A stretch of DNA of 64,000 nt, taken from NCBI GenBank assembly GCA_032719365.1, contig CM064869.1, positions 26,321,504 to 26,385,503 of the forward strand, written 5' to 3'. Below the pieces are notes generated by a model. It saw only the letters and a program-made list of their open reading frames with translations, ran no database searches and had not been told where the DNA came from. Made by a program: the position numbers and the translations under genes. Of the stretch, positions 22,427-35,338 are shown piece by piece (positions within the stretch are counted from its first letter, which is position 1; each line of letters starts with the position of its first letter). Source of the stretch: Prinsepia uniflora (Eukaryota > Streptophyta > Magnoliopsida > Rosales > Rosaceae).

Positions 22427-25424
22427 AGTGGTATCAGAGCGAAGTTGTCGCTATTCAATAGTTCTTGTGGTACGCGCAGGTCGAGGATTGTCTATACGTG
22501 GTCATCCCATCATCAACCTGATAGTAGGATGCTGGTTTGGTAGTCTTTGAGATTGAATAATGGATAGTGTGTGATTGGCCTGATACGCAGTGCGTTAGTG
22601 TGATTCAACCCAAGTGGGGTTGTATGTGACGAACTGGTAATGTGGGACCGTTGGTTCGGTCATGTGATGTTAGATTGTGGTGCTGCTGGGAGCAGCTGGG
22701 TTCGGGGAATCCCATTCGGGTAGTGATCTGGAAATGTGAATATAAGTTGAGTGATGATTTGAGAATGTGAACCCTAGTGGTGATTGCTGGTGTGGGGAAC
22801 GTTAGTCCATGAGTTAGATGATGACCTTAGTGGTGGAACTCCTGATGAGATGATGGTAGGATTGGAGTGACATCCATACGATGTCAAGACCGTGGGGTCG
22901 GTCAGAATGTGGATTATACTACAGAGGGCAATTGGGTTCAGAGAAACCCTAGGGTGTGATTGTGGAACCCTAATTTATAATGGATAGACTGGAACAGCGA
23001 ACCTTAGTTGTGATTGATGAATTAGAATTGTGAGTCCGTAGTTGTTGAGGATTGGACGACTTTTCGAAGGCGGAGGGGTCTGTCGGGATGAACTCCAGAG
23101 TGTGACTGGTGGATTGGAACTTGTGCTGCAAATAGCAGCTGAGGTCGTGGATGACCATGTGGATAACTCTAGTGAGTCTAGTTGAAACGATAGAGATTGG
23201 TTGGCCGACATGAAGTGAAATGATGGGATTCGATCCATGAGTACGGTTGATATGGAATCCCGGGTTAGACCGGGTAATAGTGTGATGCGTGGGTGCAGAT
23301 CTCGATAGCGATGACTGTTGGTCGACAGTCGTGGGGAGATGGATGACTATCGAGGGTAATTGGTGTAGTTGTGATAGTTGAGAATTGGGGGACGTTCAGG
23401 GAACATTCATTATCTTGCTGTGGATTTTCAGAATGGTTGTACCCATAGTTGTGGGGTACGAGATAGGCAGAGTTCTTTTCACCTGAGAGGAGATACAGGG
23501 TTGTTGCTCGGTATGAGTAACGACCCAGGGTTGACTGATTCGTACACTATGTGCTAGTGGTTGTGATGACGATGAGCCACAAGTCGGGATGTGACTCCGT
23601 CGTGATGGGCAGATGTTCGGTATCTAAGATTCGGTTGTGGTTAAGTGATGGACTGGATGGGATCCAGCAGGGATAATGAGGTGTTGGGATAAGTCCCAAC
23701 AGTTATGAAATGACAAAGTGCTGAATGGATGAAAGGGTATGATTGAGACATGAGGAGTTTTTGGATGACGCAGGGGACGTCATGGAAATTAGTGGATTCG
23801 GGGAGTTGTCGTTAACTCTGAAACTTGTGTGGTTGTACATTTCTAGTATCCCTAGGAAGTACAAAGAAAATTTTGAGATTGGAAGAAGCCGAAGAGAATC
23901 ATTGGTAGTGTTGATGTGAGATTGTGAGATTGTGAATAACATGGAGACCCGAGAGTTGAACCTATGAAAGTTGAGATGTGAGAACGAGATGGTAACGAAT
24001 TACATCCTTTTGGATGTGCATAAACGGTTATTAACGGACATGAGATTTGGGTAATAGATTGATTGCTCACACGTGGTGGTCCAAGTGAGTTGGGGATTTG
24101 GGAAGTCCAGTGGTTGGACTTGACATCTCGTTTGAAGCATAGCTGTTCCCAACATGGTTGGAACTTCAGAATCGAGGGAGGCTGTGATTGAGGCGACGAG
24201 AGAAGTGTTTGTTTCAACATTGGTGATGGATATTATGAAGTCACTGAGGGCGACCTCCCATTTTCTACCCATGGTAGATAATGTCTATTGTCACCAGTAC
24301 GTTGAACGTGTATTGGTTGGAGGACCCATGAATGGCTTTGGGTCATTGAACAAGAGAAGTTGTGTTTGATTCTGGATTAGTGGTGGATGTCGGGACTATC
24401 ATCCCACCTAGGGAAATATGACGAGGGAGTCCGGGTAGGACAAGATGAGCAGAATGATGACATGGGATGACAAGGATCGAAATGAGGTAGTTGGAGAGGA
24501 CCCACAGTTTAGACGACTTTCATTTTTGACTAAGTAATTAGATGTGAAAATAGTTAAGATGTGATGTGACTGATGAAGGATTCAAAGAGGGTGTAAGACC
24601 TTACGATCAGATTTCAGGTAGACTATTAGCTGAGTGAGCATGTGTGGATCCTAGGTGGATTTGGATTGTGATGTTGTGGACATTGGGTATTGTGAAGATC
24701 TAGGATCGTGATGTTACTAGTCGGGTGACGTAGTGATGGATTTGAATTGTGATCTTGTTGATTAGGTTAAGTGGAGAAGTTATTGCCCTATCGTGAAATC
24801 TTTGGATATGGGAATGTTGTGGACTGAACTTCTTTTCGAAGTTAATCTGGTATGAGACGGTACTTGAGTGAGTTGAAATGTTTACGAATTGACTTGAGGA
24901 TTTGACTTGGGAACGAGTGGGTATCTGACGGGGTCAGATTGGTCAGTATTGGATATGTGGACAACGGGATTGGCTTCCTTTCGAAGTCAATCAGATGTGG
25001 TACAGAAATCGTTTGAGCAGGTAACTGATAGGTTCAGTGTTAGTGCATCTCGGTAGACGTGGGTGAGATTGGAATGCTTTATTGGCATGAATGGGCACTC
25101 TTTAGTTGGCGTGAGTCAGATTGGTACGTGTTGGATTACGTGTTTGGGAGTAAACGTTGTGATGCTAGTCGGGTGACCATGGCACTCGGAATGGATGATG
25201 AGTTGGAGTAATCGATTTGTCTGGTATGGGATAGATGAACCCTAGTATTAAATCGTGAGTGATTACATAGGCGGAGTGGTGCCTAGTGACGGTACATAGG
25301 ATGTACCAGTGGTGTATGGTTGAGCATGTTGGTAGTCGGCTTAGTTCCGATATCATTGGATTGGTTGAGGGCGTGAACTGGACATTGAATACTATGCGCT
25401 GGGCAGTGATTTTGACGGATTCAG
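22427..25424 (+). mobile_element. Element A internal domain, left part, non-coding
   Basis: Starts with a primer site and continues without any recognisable retroviral-type protein; the longest sense readings are about 65-70 codons with no motif. The strand is very G-rich and C-poor: the line starting 24,901 has 23 G and 6 C in 60 bases. It is alignable in inverted orientation with the internal domains of B and C, for example at the CTTCTTTTCGAAG-like motif (24,829). Interrupted at 25,424 by B. Confidence 0.8.
22429..22440 (+). other. Primer binding site of element A
   Basis: TGGTATCAGAGC two bases after the 5' LTR end, complementary to the initiator Met tRNA 3' end. It gives plus orientation. 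Confidence 0.9.
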
Positions 25425-25630
25425 TGACAGGACCCATCCCAATCCCCCCGGGATTAGTGCGGGATGACCCTGCTCCCGTCTGACACGAAGTGTCAGACAA
25501 GGGATATTTTCGTCCTTTGCCCTCCCGGGCTATCAGAGTACGCCAGGATCCGGAGGAGGCATGTGATATCTCGATCTCTGCTACAGTCCACATCCGATGT
25601 CAACCTGAAGGGCAGTCAAAACATTAAAAA

Positions 25631-26764
25631 CTGTGAGTGGACAAAACAAAGAGTTTATAAAAACATTTAATAAGGAAGACATTTGTACCCTCCACTAAAA
25701 AGCATGCATGGATTGGAAAACCATTTAACCAAAGAAACCATACGTGGGAACTAAGCCCAAATCAGATATAAACCAAGGTCGAAAAGACCACAATAAAACG
25801 ACTATACGGGCCACTGCCCAAATCCATAAGGGACTCGGCCCCAAACCATAAAGAAACCAAGTACACGAGCCACTGCTCAAATCCTGTGCACACCTGTACA
25901 CACCACATATCATATATCATATATTCATCACATACATATATATAAGTCACACAACCAATCCTGTCACGGTATCCAAAGCTACGCGCATGCTACCCAGGTC
26001 TCAATCCGAGTCTTCTCAAAGTCAAGATCAATGTCCGTAGACCATTGACCCTACCCGAGGTAATAGTAATCATAGCCTTCCTGAGAGTAAGGAACCCAAC
26101 TGGGGGGTGACTCCACTCAGTCGGTGCTCCGTGACTACTCCGGGGTCCACCCAGGCCAACGACCCTCCCCGGAGGAGATAATAGAAGTAAAGGAAGGTAG
26201 ACGAACATATATATACATAACATAAACATTCATGACCGGTTCCCCTGAACCGTCATGATCCATCATATCCATAATCAGGTAACATGCCGGTTCCCATAAA
26301 TCGTCATGTACCGTAATAACATAACAAGGGTTCATGCCGGTTCCCATAAACCGTCATGAACCACGATACCACAACAAGGGTTCATGCCGGTTCCCATAAA
26401 CCGTCATGAACCTGGGAATCCATTTAAGGTTCCCTGACCTGAAATCAAAACCGTAAAGTGACTGGGTCTCGTACCCGAACATAGGACACCAACTGGGCAC
26501 CGTGCCCGGAATCTGAGGTCATATGCCTGAGACAAAACCAAATGGGTTTCATACCCGAGTTTAGCCTTTTAGAAATCCAACACCATTTCATTTAAATCAA
26601 TAAAGAAATACAGACCCGTATAAGCACCGTATAAGGCCGAAACCTCGAAATAGTGCTTATACGTAACCACATAGACATGCACCCATGGCATCATCAAACA
26701 AGTAATAAAACATATAATAAACATTTATGCATGCACCAATTTAGAAAACAAGGTCCACTCACAG
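25631..26764 (-). repeat. Hairpin block of LTR B
   Basis: Arms CTGTGAGTGGAC (25,631-25,642) and GTCCACTCACAG (26,753-26,764) are perfectly inverted. Inside, four units of about 50 bp (26,230-26,412) of the GGTTCATGCCGGTTCCC/CCGTCATGAACC type precede shorter hairpins GGGTCTCGTACCC, GGGCACCGTGCCC and GGGTTTCATACCC. The identical block in the 5' LTR is 31,899-33,032. Confidence 0.85.
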
Positions 26765-27702
26765 ACCGTCCGAGCTGCCGCCTCGATTTGCGTGCCATAC
26801 GGCTCCCCGAGCCGATCACCGTCACCGGGACTCTCAAACCTGTCCAAATTGTAATAGAAGGTTACTAACTACTTAATTAACCTCCTACCAAAGCCCCGTA
26901 ATTTTTCCGTATTTTTAACTGTTTTTAAACCGACCCTAAACCTTCCGATGCCCCGAAACATATCGAGACGGTGTCCGATCGACACGAAACCAGTCCCAAA
27001 ATGTTCGTTACATCGAATAGATGATTTCGTATGTTGAACACATCCCCAGAAACCCCACCACGCGCTGCCACGCGCCGCCCAAAGGCCCCTGCGCGTGGGC
27101 TCACGCGCCGGTGCACAGTGCATCTTCCCCAGCGATCGAACCGGTCCAGCCTGCGCAGCCGGTCCAGCCGAACCGGCGTAGCCGGTTCAGGCGTTTTCCC
27201 GTCTCCATTTGGTCCGATTCCACCCCAAAACAACCCTATAATTCCTATTTCGATCCTAGGAGTATGTTTGGATCATCAAAACGAAGAAAAACACGTAGAA
27301 CCCGAGGTTTGATTCTTGAACCTCACGGTTCTGTTTTTCCGAGTTCCTCCCCATGGCTTCTCAGCCACTAACCACCACCCAAAACATCCTAATAGCTTCC
27401 CAATAACCCCCTAATCTCATCCTAATCATCTAATAGCAACCATAATGCAAAAACCGAATTAAAATGGAATTTGGACCTCACCGTACCCTCTCGGGTTCGT
27501 GGCTTCGGCCGTGCACGGTGGCGTCACCTGGCCGACCACCGTCCTCCACCATCATCTCCTCACCCTCTAGTCTCTCCAGTAAGCATATGGGTTCAAAGGT
27601 TGAAGGTTGTAATGGGTTTGGGGTTTCTGAGATCGGGTTCAAAGGAAAGAAATGATCGATGAAGAAGCAGGTGAGATGCATGAAGGAAAAATGATGTTCA
27701 TT

Positions 27703-27728
27703 GGATGGGTGACACTTGTCACTCATCC
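27703..27728. promoter_or_regulatory. 12-bp-arm palindrome in LTR B
   Basis: GGATGGGTGACA and TGTCACTCATCC with spacer ct; one arm position is a G opposite T, otherwise fully complementary. Second copy at 33,971-33,996. Confidence 0.6.
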
Positions 27729-28053
27729 ATTGGGGATCAGAACAAATATCTGGGCCCACTAGAGACGAAACTGCACTTTTGTCTCGTAAAACGTGCCGTC
27801 GTGAATAGTAACCAGGAACTTCCGTGAACCGTAACTTCGCCGTCGAACGTCCGAATTCGACGTGCCGCCTGTCTACGGATTCGTATCGTCCTTATCTACG
27901 TAACGGTCTTCGGCTCTCGGCCATCGGACCTCCTGGTCAAAAAGTAAACTTTTGACCCCTTTTATCCAAAATTACCAAAATGCCCTTGGGCTTCCGAACG
28001 TCATAACTTCTTCTACGAACGTCGGAATTGAACGTGCCACCTGTCTATGAACT

Positions 28054-28102
28054 CGTGACGTCACGAACTACGTCACGGTCATCGGTCAAAGTCCATTTGA
28101 CC
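28054..28102. promoter_or_regulatory. CRE palindrome plus inverted W-boxes in the U3 of LTR B
   Basis: CGTGACGTCACG (28,054-28,065) is a 12-bp palindrome around TGACGTCA, the binding core of plant bZIP (TGA/CRE type) factors. At 28,084-28,102 GGTCAAA and TTTGACC form an inverted repeat of two W-box cores (TTGACC) used by WRKY factors. Both lie within 200 bp of the U3 end. Second copy at 34,322-34,370. Related sites occur in C, D and F. This suggests stress-responsive transcription by analogy with other plant retrotransposons. Confidence 0.55.
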
Positions 28103-28253
28103 ACTCGATTGAAAATTCAATGTTTTGCCATCACTAGGGGCAAAACGGTCATTTCGCACCGTTCGTCCGATTTCGCTCTACTAATCACGGATTAGCCTCA
28201 CTAATCGTGATTAGTCACTAATCTAATCATGGAATTTGGGACGGGTCGTTACA

Positions 28254-31200
28254 ACCTTCCCTCCTTAATTAATTTCGTCCTCGAAATTCCAACTATCCTA
28301 ATTCCACATCCACCTCGTGGAAAGTGAAATCGACCTACCTCGCAACACGTGTACGCTAGTACACCCACTAACTAGAACAATACTTACTCGTCTACAGCCC
28401 GACGTGCCACTAACGCTCTCGTCGTATCGACTACACTCGACCACGTCGAAAAACAGTAGCCATACGGTCCGAATTGACACTACTTGTCAAATCTACCATC
28501 TTGTTGATACAACAACTAGACGGTTCTCTTCTCAATCACTAATCTATCCTGACGTCTGCTCCCACTGGGAGCCATCAGACCTCACTCAACGATCCACGCT
28601 GACACCTCCGACAGACCGTCACCACTTGACAGTCGTCAGTCGAAAGCTGACACTATACTCACTCGTGGTTACACTAACCACCAACGGACCCAACCAGAAG
28701 TAAACACTTACCCACACAGCCTTTCACTCAATCTGTGTGTAACTAGACCCATCAAAAATACCATGACCCAATGCACAGTACCCAACGTCCAGTCCACGAC
28801 CCCGACTACTCCAATGGTATCGGAACCATGCTGACTACCAACACGCTCTCCAACGTACCACTGGTATAACCTATATACCGTCACCAGACATCCCAAGTCT
28901 GCCCGGTGTCGTACCTCGAACAATGAACAAGGTACGTTTAGCTACCCATCAATCAGCCTACAACCACCTAGGTTGTAGTCAATCACGTTTCAATTATGGA
29001 GTCCATCTGTCCGATCTAGACAAATCGAAACTCCTACCCATTATCTATTTCCAAATCCGAATCCGAATCCGCAATTTCGTAAGAAATCCCGAATCCAAAT
29101 CCAGAAATCATATCCATAATCATGTCCAAATTCGAATCCAAAATCATTATTCCGTAAGCTAGCATTTGGAATAACCATTCCGAACCCAAATCCATAAAAA
29201 GAAAATCTACAGTCAAGCTCTAGAATCAAATCCTGGATCGTCACCCAGAATCCGATTCCAAAACCCAAATCTAGAAATCCTTTTTCAAGTTCCAAAATCA
29301 AATCTTGAATCGTCATCCAGAAATCTGATTCCAAAACCTGAAATATCGTTCACGTCTACCGAGACGTACCAAAACCAAACCTATCGGTTACCCGCTCAAC
29401 CGATTACCACAATACGATCGATTGACTTCATAGGGAAGTCAATCCCAACATCAACACAACACTAGGTCAGACAAAATCCGACCTCGTTAGACACCTACTC
29501 ATCGGACAACTACTCAGGCGAGTAGTAAGCCATATGGGATTTACCTCGAAAAGAAGTTCAGTCCCAACATGCTCCACTCAACATCCAAGTAAGAGTAATA
29601 ACTCTCCACCTATCTGGATATCCAAATCATGATCCAGATCCAACACTACGTCAAACGACTATAGACGTCACGATCGAGACTGTGGGTCCTCCCCAATCAC
29701 CTCGTATCAATCCTTGGCATTCCACTGCGGAAAACCAAGAATGATCGAATAATCCATCCTACGTGAATGCAAACAACACTCACTGCACTCACCACGTCAT
29801 GTAACCTAACATCGTCTGCCACCAAGTAAAAAAAATGAGGAATCTCAGTCACCTAACTTCGATATACTCATTTCCTCCTGATGGTCCAGAACAAATCCCG
29901 GGTCCACCAACCAATACACAATCAGTGTACTAGAGGCAACCAACAACATCTATATCATCAACGTCATCTACCATCATCAATCATGGTAGAATCCGAGAAG
30001 TCACCCAAAACGACTTCGACATACCCGTTACCAATGCGGAAAACCCGCATTCCTCTCGTCGCCTCAACCACGTGTCCCCGTTAGACTGGTTATGGACACA
30101 TGCCCATTTACGACCGTATATGTACATCCAAAAGGATGTCAATTCATCCTAATCTGATGTACCACTCTACTGAAAAGTCACAACAGCCCCCTGCTGTGAT
30201 CCGCAGTCAAATCTCTGCAACCCACCATCTCGAACCAATCCTGACTAATTCTGACCAACTGGTCGCTAAACCCCGCGACAGAACGAGTCTGACCAACCGG
30301 TCACTAATCCGTCATGATAATACTCGATCCTCACTCCTCAACTACCGCTGGATCCTATCCAGTCCGTCACTATCCGTGATTCACTCCCGAACCACAGATA
30401 CCAATCATAAGCCCATCACGTCGGAGTAACATCCTGACTCGTAACTCACCGTCATCACAATCACCGGCACCAGCACCAGTACCACGCACTATCACCAAAA
30501 CTAGTGTCAGTATCAACACGCCGTGTGCAAAACTGACACCCTGGATCTCCGCTCATACCGAGCGACGATCCCGTACCTCTGCTCGAATAGGAGAAACTCT
30601 GCCTCCCTCGTACCCGACAACTCTGGGTACAGTCACCCTGACAACTCATACGAGAAAAGGAAAACGTTCCCCGAACGTCCCCGATCCCCAACAATCGTAA
30701 CTATAACCACTCTCGGTAGTAGCGCATGCCCCACACTCGTGTAGACCTAACTACCAGACATCGCTATATCCAGACTCCGTATCCAACGGAATCAATCGCC
30801 CGTACTAACTACTCTGTATCCCACTCAGGGATTCCATCGACAAGTATCAACCCTGGTAACCTGTCCAACCAAACACTAACCAGTCGTAACTCGACTAAAC
30901 CATTGTCGTCTACCAGGTCACCCACGACCTTAGTTGCACCAACCCACAACTGAAGTAGCACGACAACCAACTCGGTTTAACCGATACGTACAACCCTGAC
31001 TGCGAAGTGCAGTCCCAACACAAGCTGACATGACTAGACCGACTAACGAATCCAAATCCGAATAGTCGTCCAAGTCAAACCACCAGTCAACTCACATTTC
31101 CGAACCATACACATAAGGTAGGGTTCCACAATCAAGCCCTAGGGTCACTCTGAACCCAACTGCGAAAAGTAGTAAAATCAACAATCTGACCGACTCCGCG

Positions 31201-31692
31201 GTCTTGACATCGTAATGACGTCAATCCAATCCTACCGTAAGTCCAATCAGGATCCTCGAATCTGGCTGCCAACTACCATAAGTTCAACCAGAGTTCCCCG
31301 AAATCGACTACTAACCGCCAACAGCAGTAAACCCATCTAACTCAACCAATCCGACCATCGGATGGTCACAACACCAAATCAGTCGTCGAAACCGATCCTA
31401 TGGCATCGTGAAGACGATCCCAACTAACCGTCTCACGATCCAAAACTCTAACGTAATACTACGTTAAGCCTTCCGTAGGGTTCCACACTGCCAACCCTGA
31501 CAGAACCAAGGAAACCTCGGCATCGAGTGCCGAACCAAGGCTTGCCCATCCTACTAACTATCGTACCGGCACCACGACAATCAGGTTGACTACGAACTGC
31601 AGCCCCTTGAGATATCACATCCTCGACCTGCGTACATGCTCCAAGAGCTACACGGTTGCTCGAATAGAGACAACCCCGCTCTGATACCACGT
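28254..31692 (-). mobile_element. Element B internal domain, non-coding
   Basis: About 3.4 kb, alignable along its length with the interior of C. The polypurine tract AAGGAGGGAAGG lies at 28,255-28,266 next to the 3' LTR. No gag/pol motif on the minus strand; a 97-codon sense reading at 29,041-29,334 comes from the repeated CAAATCCTGGATCGTCACCC-type phrase and diverges in frame from its counterpart in C. The segment 29,041-29,340 is also found inside LTRs F and D. Confidence 0.85.
31678..31689 (-). other. Primer binding site of element B
   Basis: Minus-strand TGGTATCAGAGC three bases from the 5' LTR, followed by GGGGTTGTC as in element C. Complementary to initiator Met tRNA. Confidence 0.9.
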
Positions 31693-34521
31693 TGACAGGA
31701 CCCATCCCAATCCCCCCGGGATTAGTGCGGGATGACCCTGCTCCCGTCTGACACGAAGTGTCAGACAAGGGATATTTTCGTCCTTTGCCCTCCCGGGCTA
31801 TCAGAGTACGCCAGGATCCGGAGGAGGCATGTGATATCTCGATCTCTGCTACAGTCCACATCCGATGTCAACCTGAAGGGCAGTCAAAACATTAAAAACT
31901 GTGAGTGGACAAAACAAAGAGTTTATAAAAACATTTAATAAGGAAGACATTTGTACCCTCCACTAAAAAGCATGCATGCATTGGAAAACCATTTAACCAA
32001 AGAAACCATACGTGGGAACTAAGCCCAAATCAGATATAAACCAAGGTCGAAAAGACCACAATAAAACGACCATACGGGCCACTGCCCAAATCCATAAGGG
32101 ACTCGGCCCCAAACCATAAAGAAACCAAGTACACGAGCCACTGCTCAAATCCTGTGCACACCTGTACACACCACATATCATATATCATATATTCATCACA
32201 TACATATATATAAGTCACACAACCAATCCTGTCACGGTATCCAAAGCTACGCGCATGCTACCCAGGTCTCAATCCGAGTCTTCTCAAAGTCAAGATCAAT
32301 GTCCGTAGACCACTGACCCTACCCGAGGTAATAGTAATCATAGCCTTCCTGAGAGTAAGGAACCCAACTGGGGGGTGACTCCACTCAGTCGGTGCTCCGT
32401 GACTACTCCGGGGTCCACCCAGGCCAACGACCCTCCCCGGAGGAGATAATAGAAGTAAAGGAAGGTAGACGAACATATATATACATAACATAAACATTCA
32501 TGACCGGTTCCCCTGAACCGTCATGATCCATCATATCCATAATCAGGTAACATGCCGGTTCCCATAAATCGTCATGTACCGTAATAACATAACAAGGGTT
32601 CATGCCGGTTCCCATAAACCGTCATGAACCACGATACCACAACAAGGGTTCATGCCGGTTCCCATAAACCGTCATGAACCTGGGAATCCATTTAAGGTTC
32701 CCTGACCTGAAATCAAAACCGTAAAGTGACTGGGTCTCGTACCCGAACATAGGACACCAACTGGGCACCGTGCCCGGAATCTGAGATCATATGCCTGAGA
32801 CAAAACCAAATGGGTTTCATACCCGAGTTTAGCCTTTTAGAAATCCAACACCATTTCATTTAAATCAATAAAGAAATACAGACCCGTATAAGCACCGTAT
32901 AAGGCCGAAACCTCGAAATAGTGCTTATACGTAACCACATAGACATGCACCCATGGCATCATCAAACAAGTAATAAAACATATAATAAACATTTATGCAT
33001 GCACCAATTTAGAAAACAAGGTCCACTCACAGACCGTCCGAGCTGCCGCCTCGATTTGCGTGCCATACGGCTCCCCGAGCCGATCACCGTCACCGGGACT
33101 CTCAAACCTGTCCAAATTGTAATAGAAGGTTACTAACTACTTAATTAACCTCCTACCAAAGCCCCGTAATTTTTCCGTATTTTTAACTGTTTTTAAACCG
33201 ACCCTAAACCTTCCGATGCCCCGAAACATATCGAGACGGTGTCCGATCGACACGAAACCAGTCCCAAAATGTTCGTTACATCGAATAGATGATTTCGTAT
33301 GTTGAACACATCCCCAGAAACCCCACCACGCGCTGCCACGCGCCGCCCAAAGGCCCCTGCGCGTGGGCTCACGCGCCGGTGCACAGTGCATCTTCCCCAG
33401 CGATCGAACCGGTCCAGCCTGCGCAGCCGGTCCAGCCGAACCGGCGTAGCCGGTTCAGGCGTTTTCCCGTCTCCATTTGGTCCGATTCCACCCCAAAACA
33501 ACCCTATAATTCCTATTTCGATCCTAGGAGTATGTTTGGATCATGAAAACGAAGAAAAACACGTAGAACCCGAGGTTTGATTCTTGAACCTCACGGTTCT
33601 GTTTTTCCGAGTTCCTCCCCATGGCTTCTCAGCCACTAACCACCACCCAAAACATCCTAATAGCTTCCCAATAACCCCCTAATCTCATCCTAATCATCTA
33701 ATAGCAACCATAATGCAAAAACCGAATTAAAATGGAATTTGGACCTCACCGTACCCTCTCGGGTTCGTGGCTTCGGCCGTGCACGGTGGCGTCACCTGGC
33801 CGACCACCGTCCTCCACCATCATCTCCTCACCCTCTAGTCTCTCCAGTAAGCATATGGGTTCAAAGGTTGAAGGTTGTAATGGGTTTGGGGTTTCTGAGA
33901 TCGGGTTCAAAGGAAAGAAATGATCGATGAAGAAGCAGGTGAGATGCATGAAGGAAAAATGATGTTCATTGGATGGGTGACACTTGTCACTCATCCATTG
34001 GGGATCAGAACAAATATCTGGGCCCACTAGAGACGAAACTGCACTTTTGTCTCGTAAAACGTGCCGTCGTGAATAGTAACCAGGAACTTCCGTGAACCGT
34101 AACTTCGCCGTCGAACGTCCGAATTCGACGTGCCGCCTGTCTACGGATTCGTATCGTCCTTATCTACGTAACGGTCTTCGGCCCTCGGCCATCGGACCTC
34201 CTGGTCAAAAAGTAAACTTTTGACCCCTTTTATCCAAAATTACCAAAATGCCCTTGGGCTTCCGAACGTCATAACTTCTTCTACGAACGTCGGAATTGAA
34301 CGTGCCACCTGTCTATGAACTCGTGACGTCACGAACTACGTCACGGTCATCGGTCAAAGTCCATTTGACCACCCGATTGAAAATTCAATGTTTTGCCATC
34401 ACCAGGGGCAAAACGGTCATTTCGCACCGTTCGTCCGATTTCGCTCTACTAATCACGGATTAGCCTCACTAATCGTGATTAGTCACTAATCTAATCATGG
34501 AATTTGGGACGGGTCGTTACA
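31693..34521 (-). mobile_element. Element B 5' LTR
   Basis: Same length as the 3' LTR (offset exactly 6,268) and nearly identical. Differences seen correspond to 25,710, 25,803, 26,045, 26,516, 27,268, 27,918, about 28,105 and about 28,136 in the 3' copy. Hairpin block 31,899-33,032; palindrome 33,971-33,996; CRE/W-box cluster 34,322-34,370. Confidence 0.95.
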
Positions 34522-34526
34522 TTCAG

Positions 34527-35338
34527 TGATTGTATGAGCAGGTGCTTAGAGTCGTGGATGGCTAATGGAACCCTAGATTTGGGATGTGTATTACTGCTAG
34601 GCAGGTATTCGATGGGGTCCAGTTACATGCAGGTCGAGTGAGATGTTGGTATATGTATACCTAGGTCGAGTGAGTTGGTGGTTGGTGTAACCACGGGTTA
34701 TTTTGCGTGGATCGACTGCCCTATGACTTTTACTAATGACAGCATGGATTATGAGGAAATTTTGGTACGAGGTACCTTGGTGCGACTCTAGAGTGAGTCA
34801 GGATGTGTCGGTGATCCGAATTGTGACCATGGAGCCGTGAGTGATGGCTGAGAGCGACGTTATGGAACATGTAATGTTGACAAGTTAAAATTCAGGAAAT
34901 GCTGAGAAATGGTGAGATTGGGTAACTCTCGATGTGGGAGAGATGTCAGATTGATTTACGGCTAGCTAAGTGGTGACAGTTTGGTTGAATGTGTCAGCGT
35001 GGATTGATGAGTAGGATTTGGTGACTCCCAATCGGAGCAGATGTCAAAGTGGATTGGTGTTTGTGGAGAACCGTCAAGCTGAATGTGTCAGCTAAATTGG
35101 TCAGTGTAATGGTAGACTTGTCTTAACTCGGATCTTGTGATCAATTTCACTCGAAGTGGTCGAGTGTGGACGTTGCAATGTGAGTTCATGATGGAACGTC
35201 TAGGTGCAGACAAGTATGGTTTTGGTTAGTGGGTGTACAAGTGTACACATGGTGTGAGATCGAATTATTTTCCATGAGGTGGATGTCGAATCGATATAGT
35301 TGGAATTTCGAGGTCGAAATTATTTAAAGGGGGAAGGT
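34527..35338 (+). mobile_element. Element A internal domain, right part, with polypurine tract
   Basis: Resumes after B's right target duplication (34,522-34,526). G-rich, C-poor and non-coding like the left part. It ends with AAAGGGGGAAGG (35,326-35,337), the polypurine tract, directly before the 3' LTR start TGTAACG. The phrase GGAATTTCGAGGTCGAAATT just before it matches the equivalent position in B and C. Confidence 0.85.

Larger units (their letters stand above)
25425..28253 (-). mobile_element. Element B 3' LTR
   Basis: Ends TGACAGGACCCATCCC and, read inward on the minus strand, TGTAACGACCCGTCCC: an extended terminal inverted repeat rather than only TG/CA. It contains the hairpin block (25,631-26,764), a CACGCGCC-rich segment (27,058-27,115), the palindrome at 27,703-27,728 and the CRE/W-box palindromes at 28,054-28,102. 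Several short readings on both strands recur in the other LTR only because the LTRs are duplicates. Confidence 0.95.
25425..34521 (-). mobile_element. Complete young LARD-like LTR retrotransposon B
   Basis: 3' LTR 25,425-28,253, internal 28,254-31,692, 5' LTR 31,693-34,521, flanked by perfect ttcag duplications (25,420-25,424 and 34,522-34,526). Both LTRs are exactly 2,829 bp and differ at only eight positions that I could find (six transitions, two transversions, no indel), about 0.28%. Primer site and polypurine tract are intact. No internal frame encodes gag or pol. An element this young without proteins must have been mobilised by a partner, so an autonomous relative was active recently in this genome. 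Confidence 0.95.

Noticed and set aside
26869..27312. Overlapping readings of 84-116 codons on both strands, repeated exactly at 33,137-33,580
   Set aside because: They lie in the two near-identical LTRs of element B, so the duplication is not evidence of coding; they have no domain and differ in the other LTR copies.
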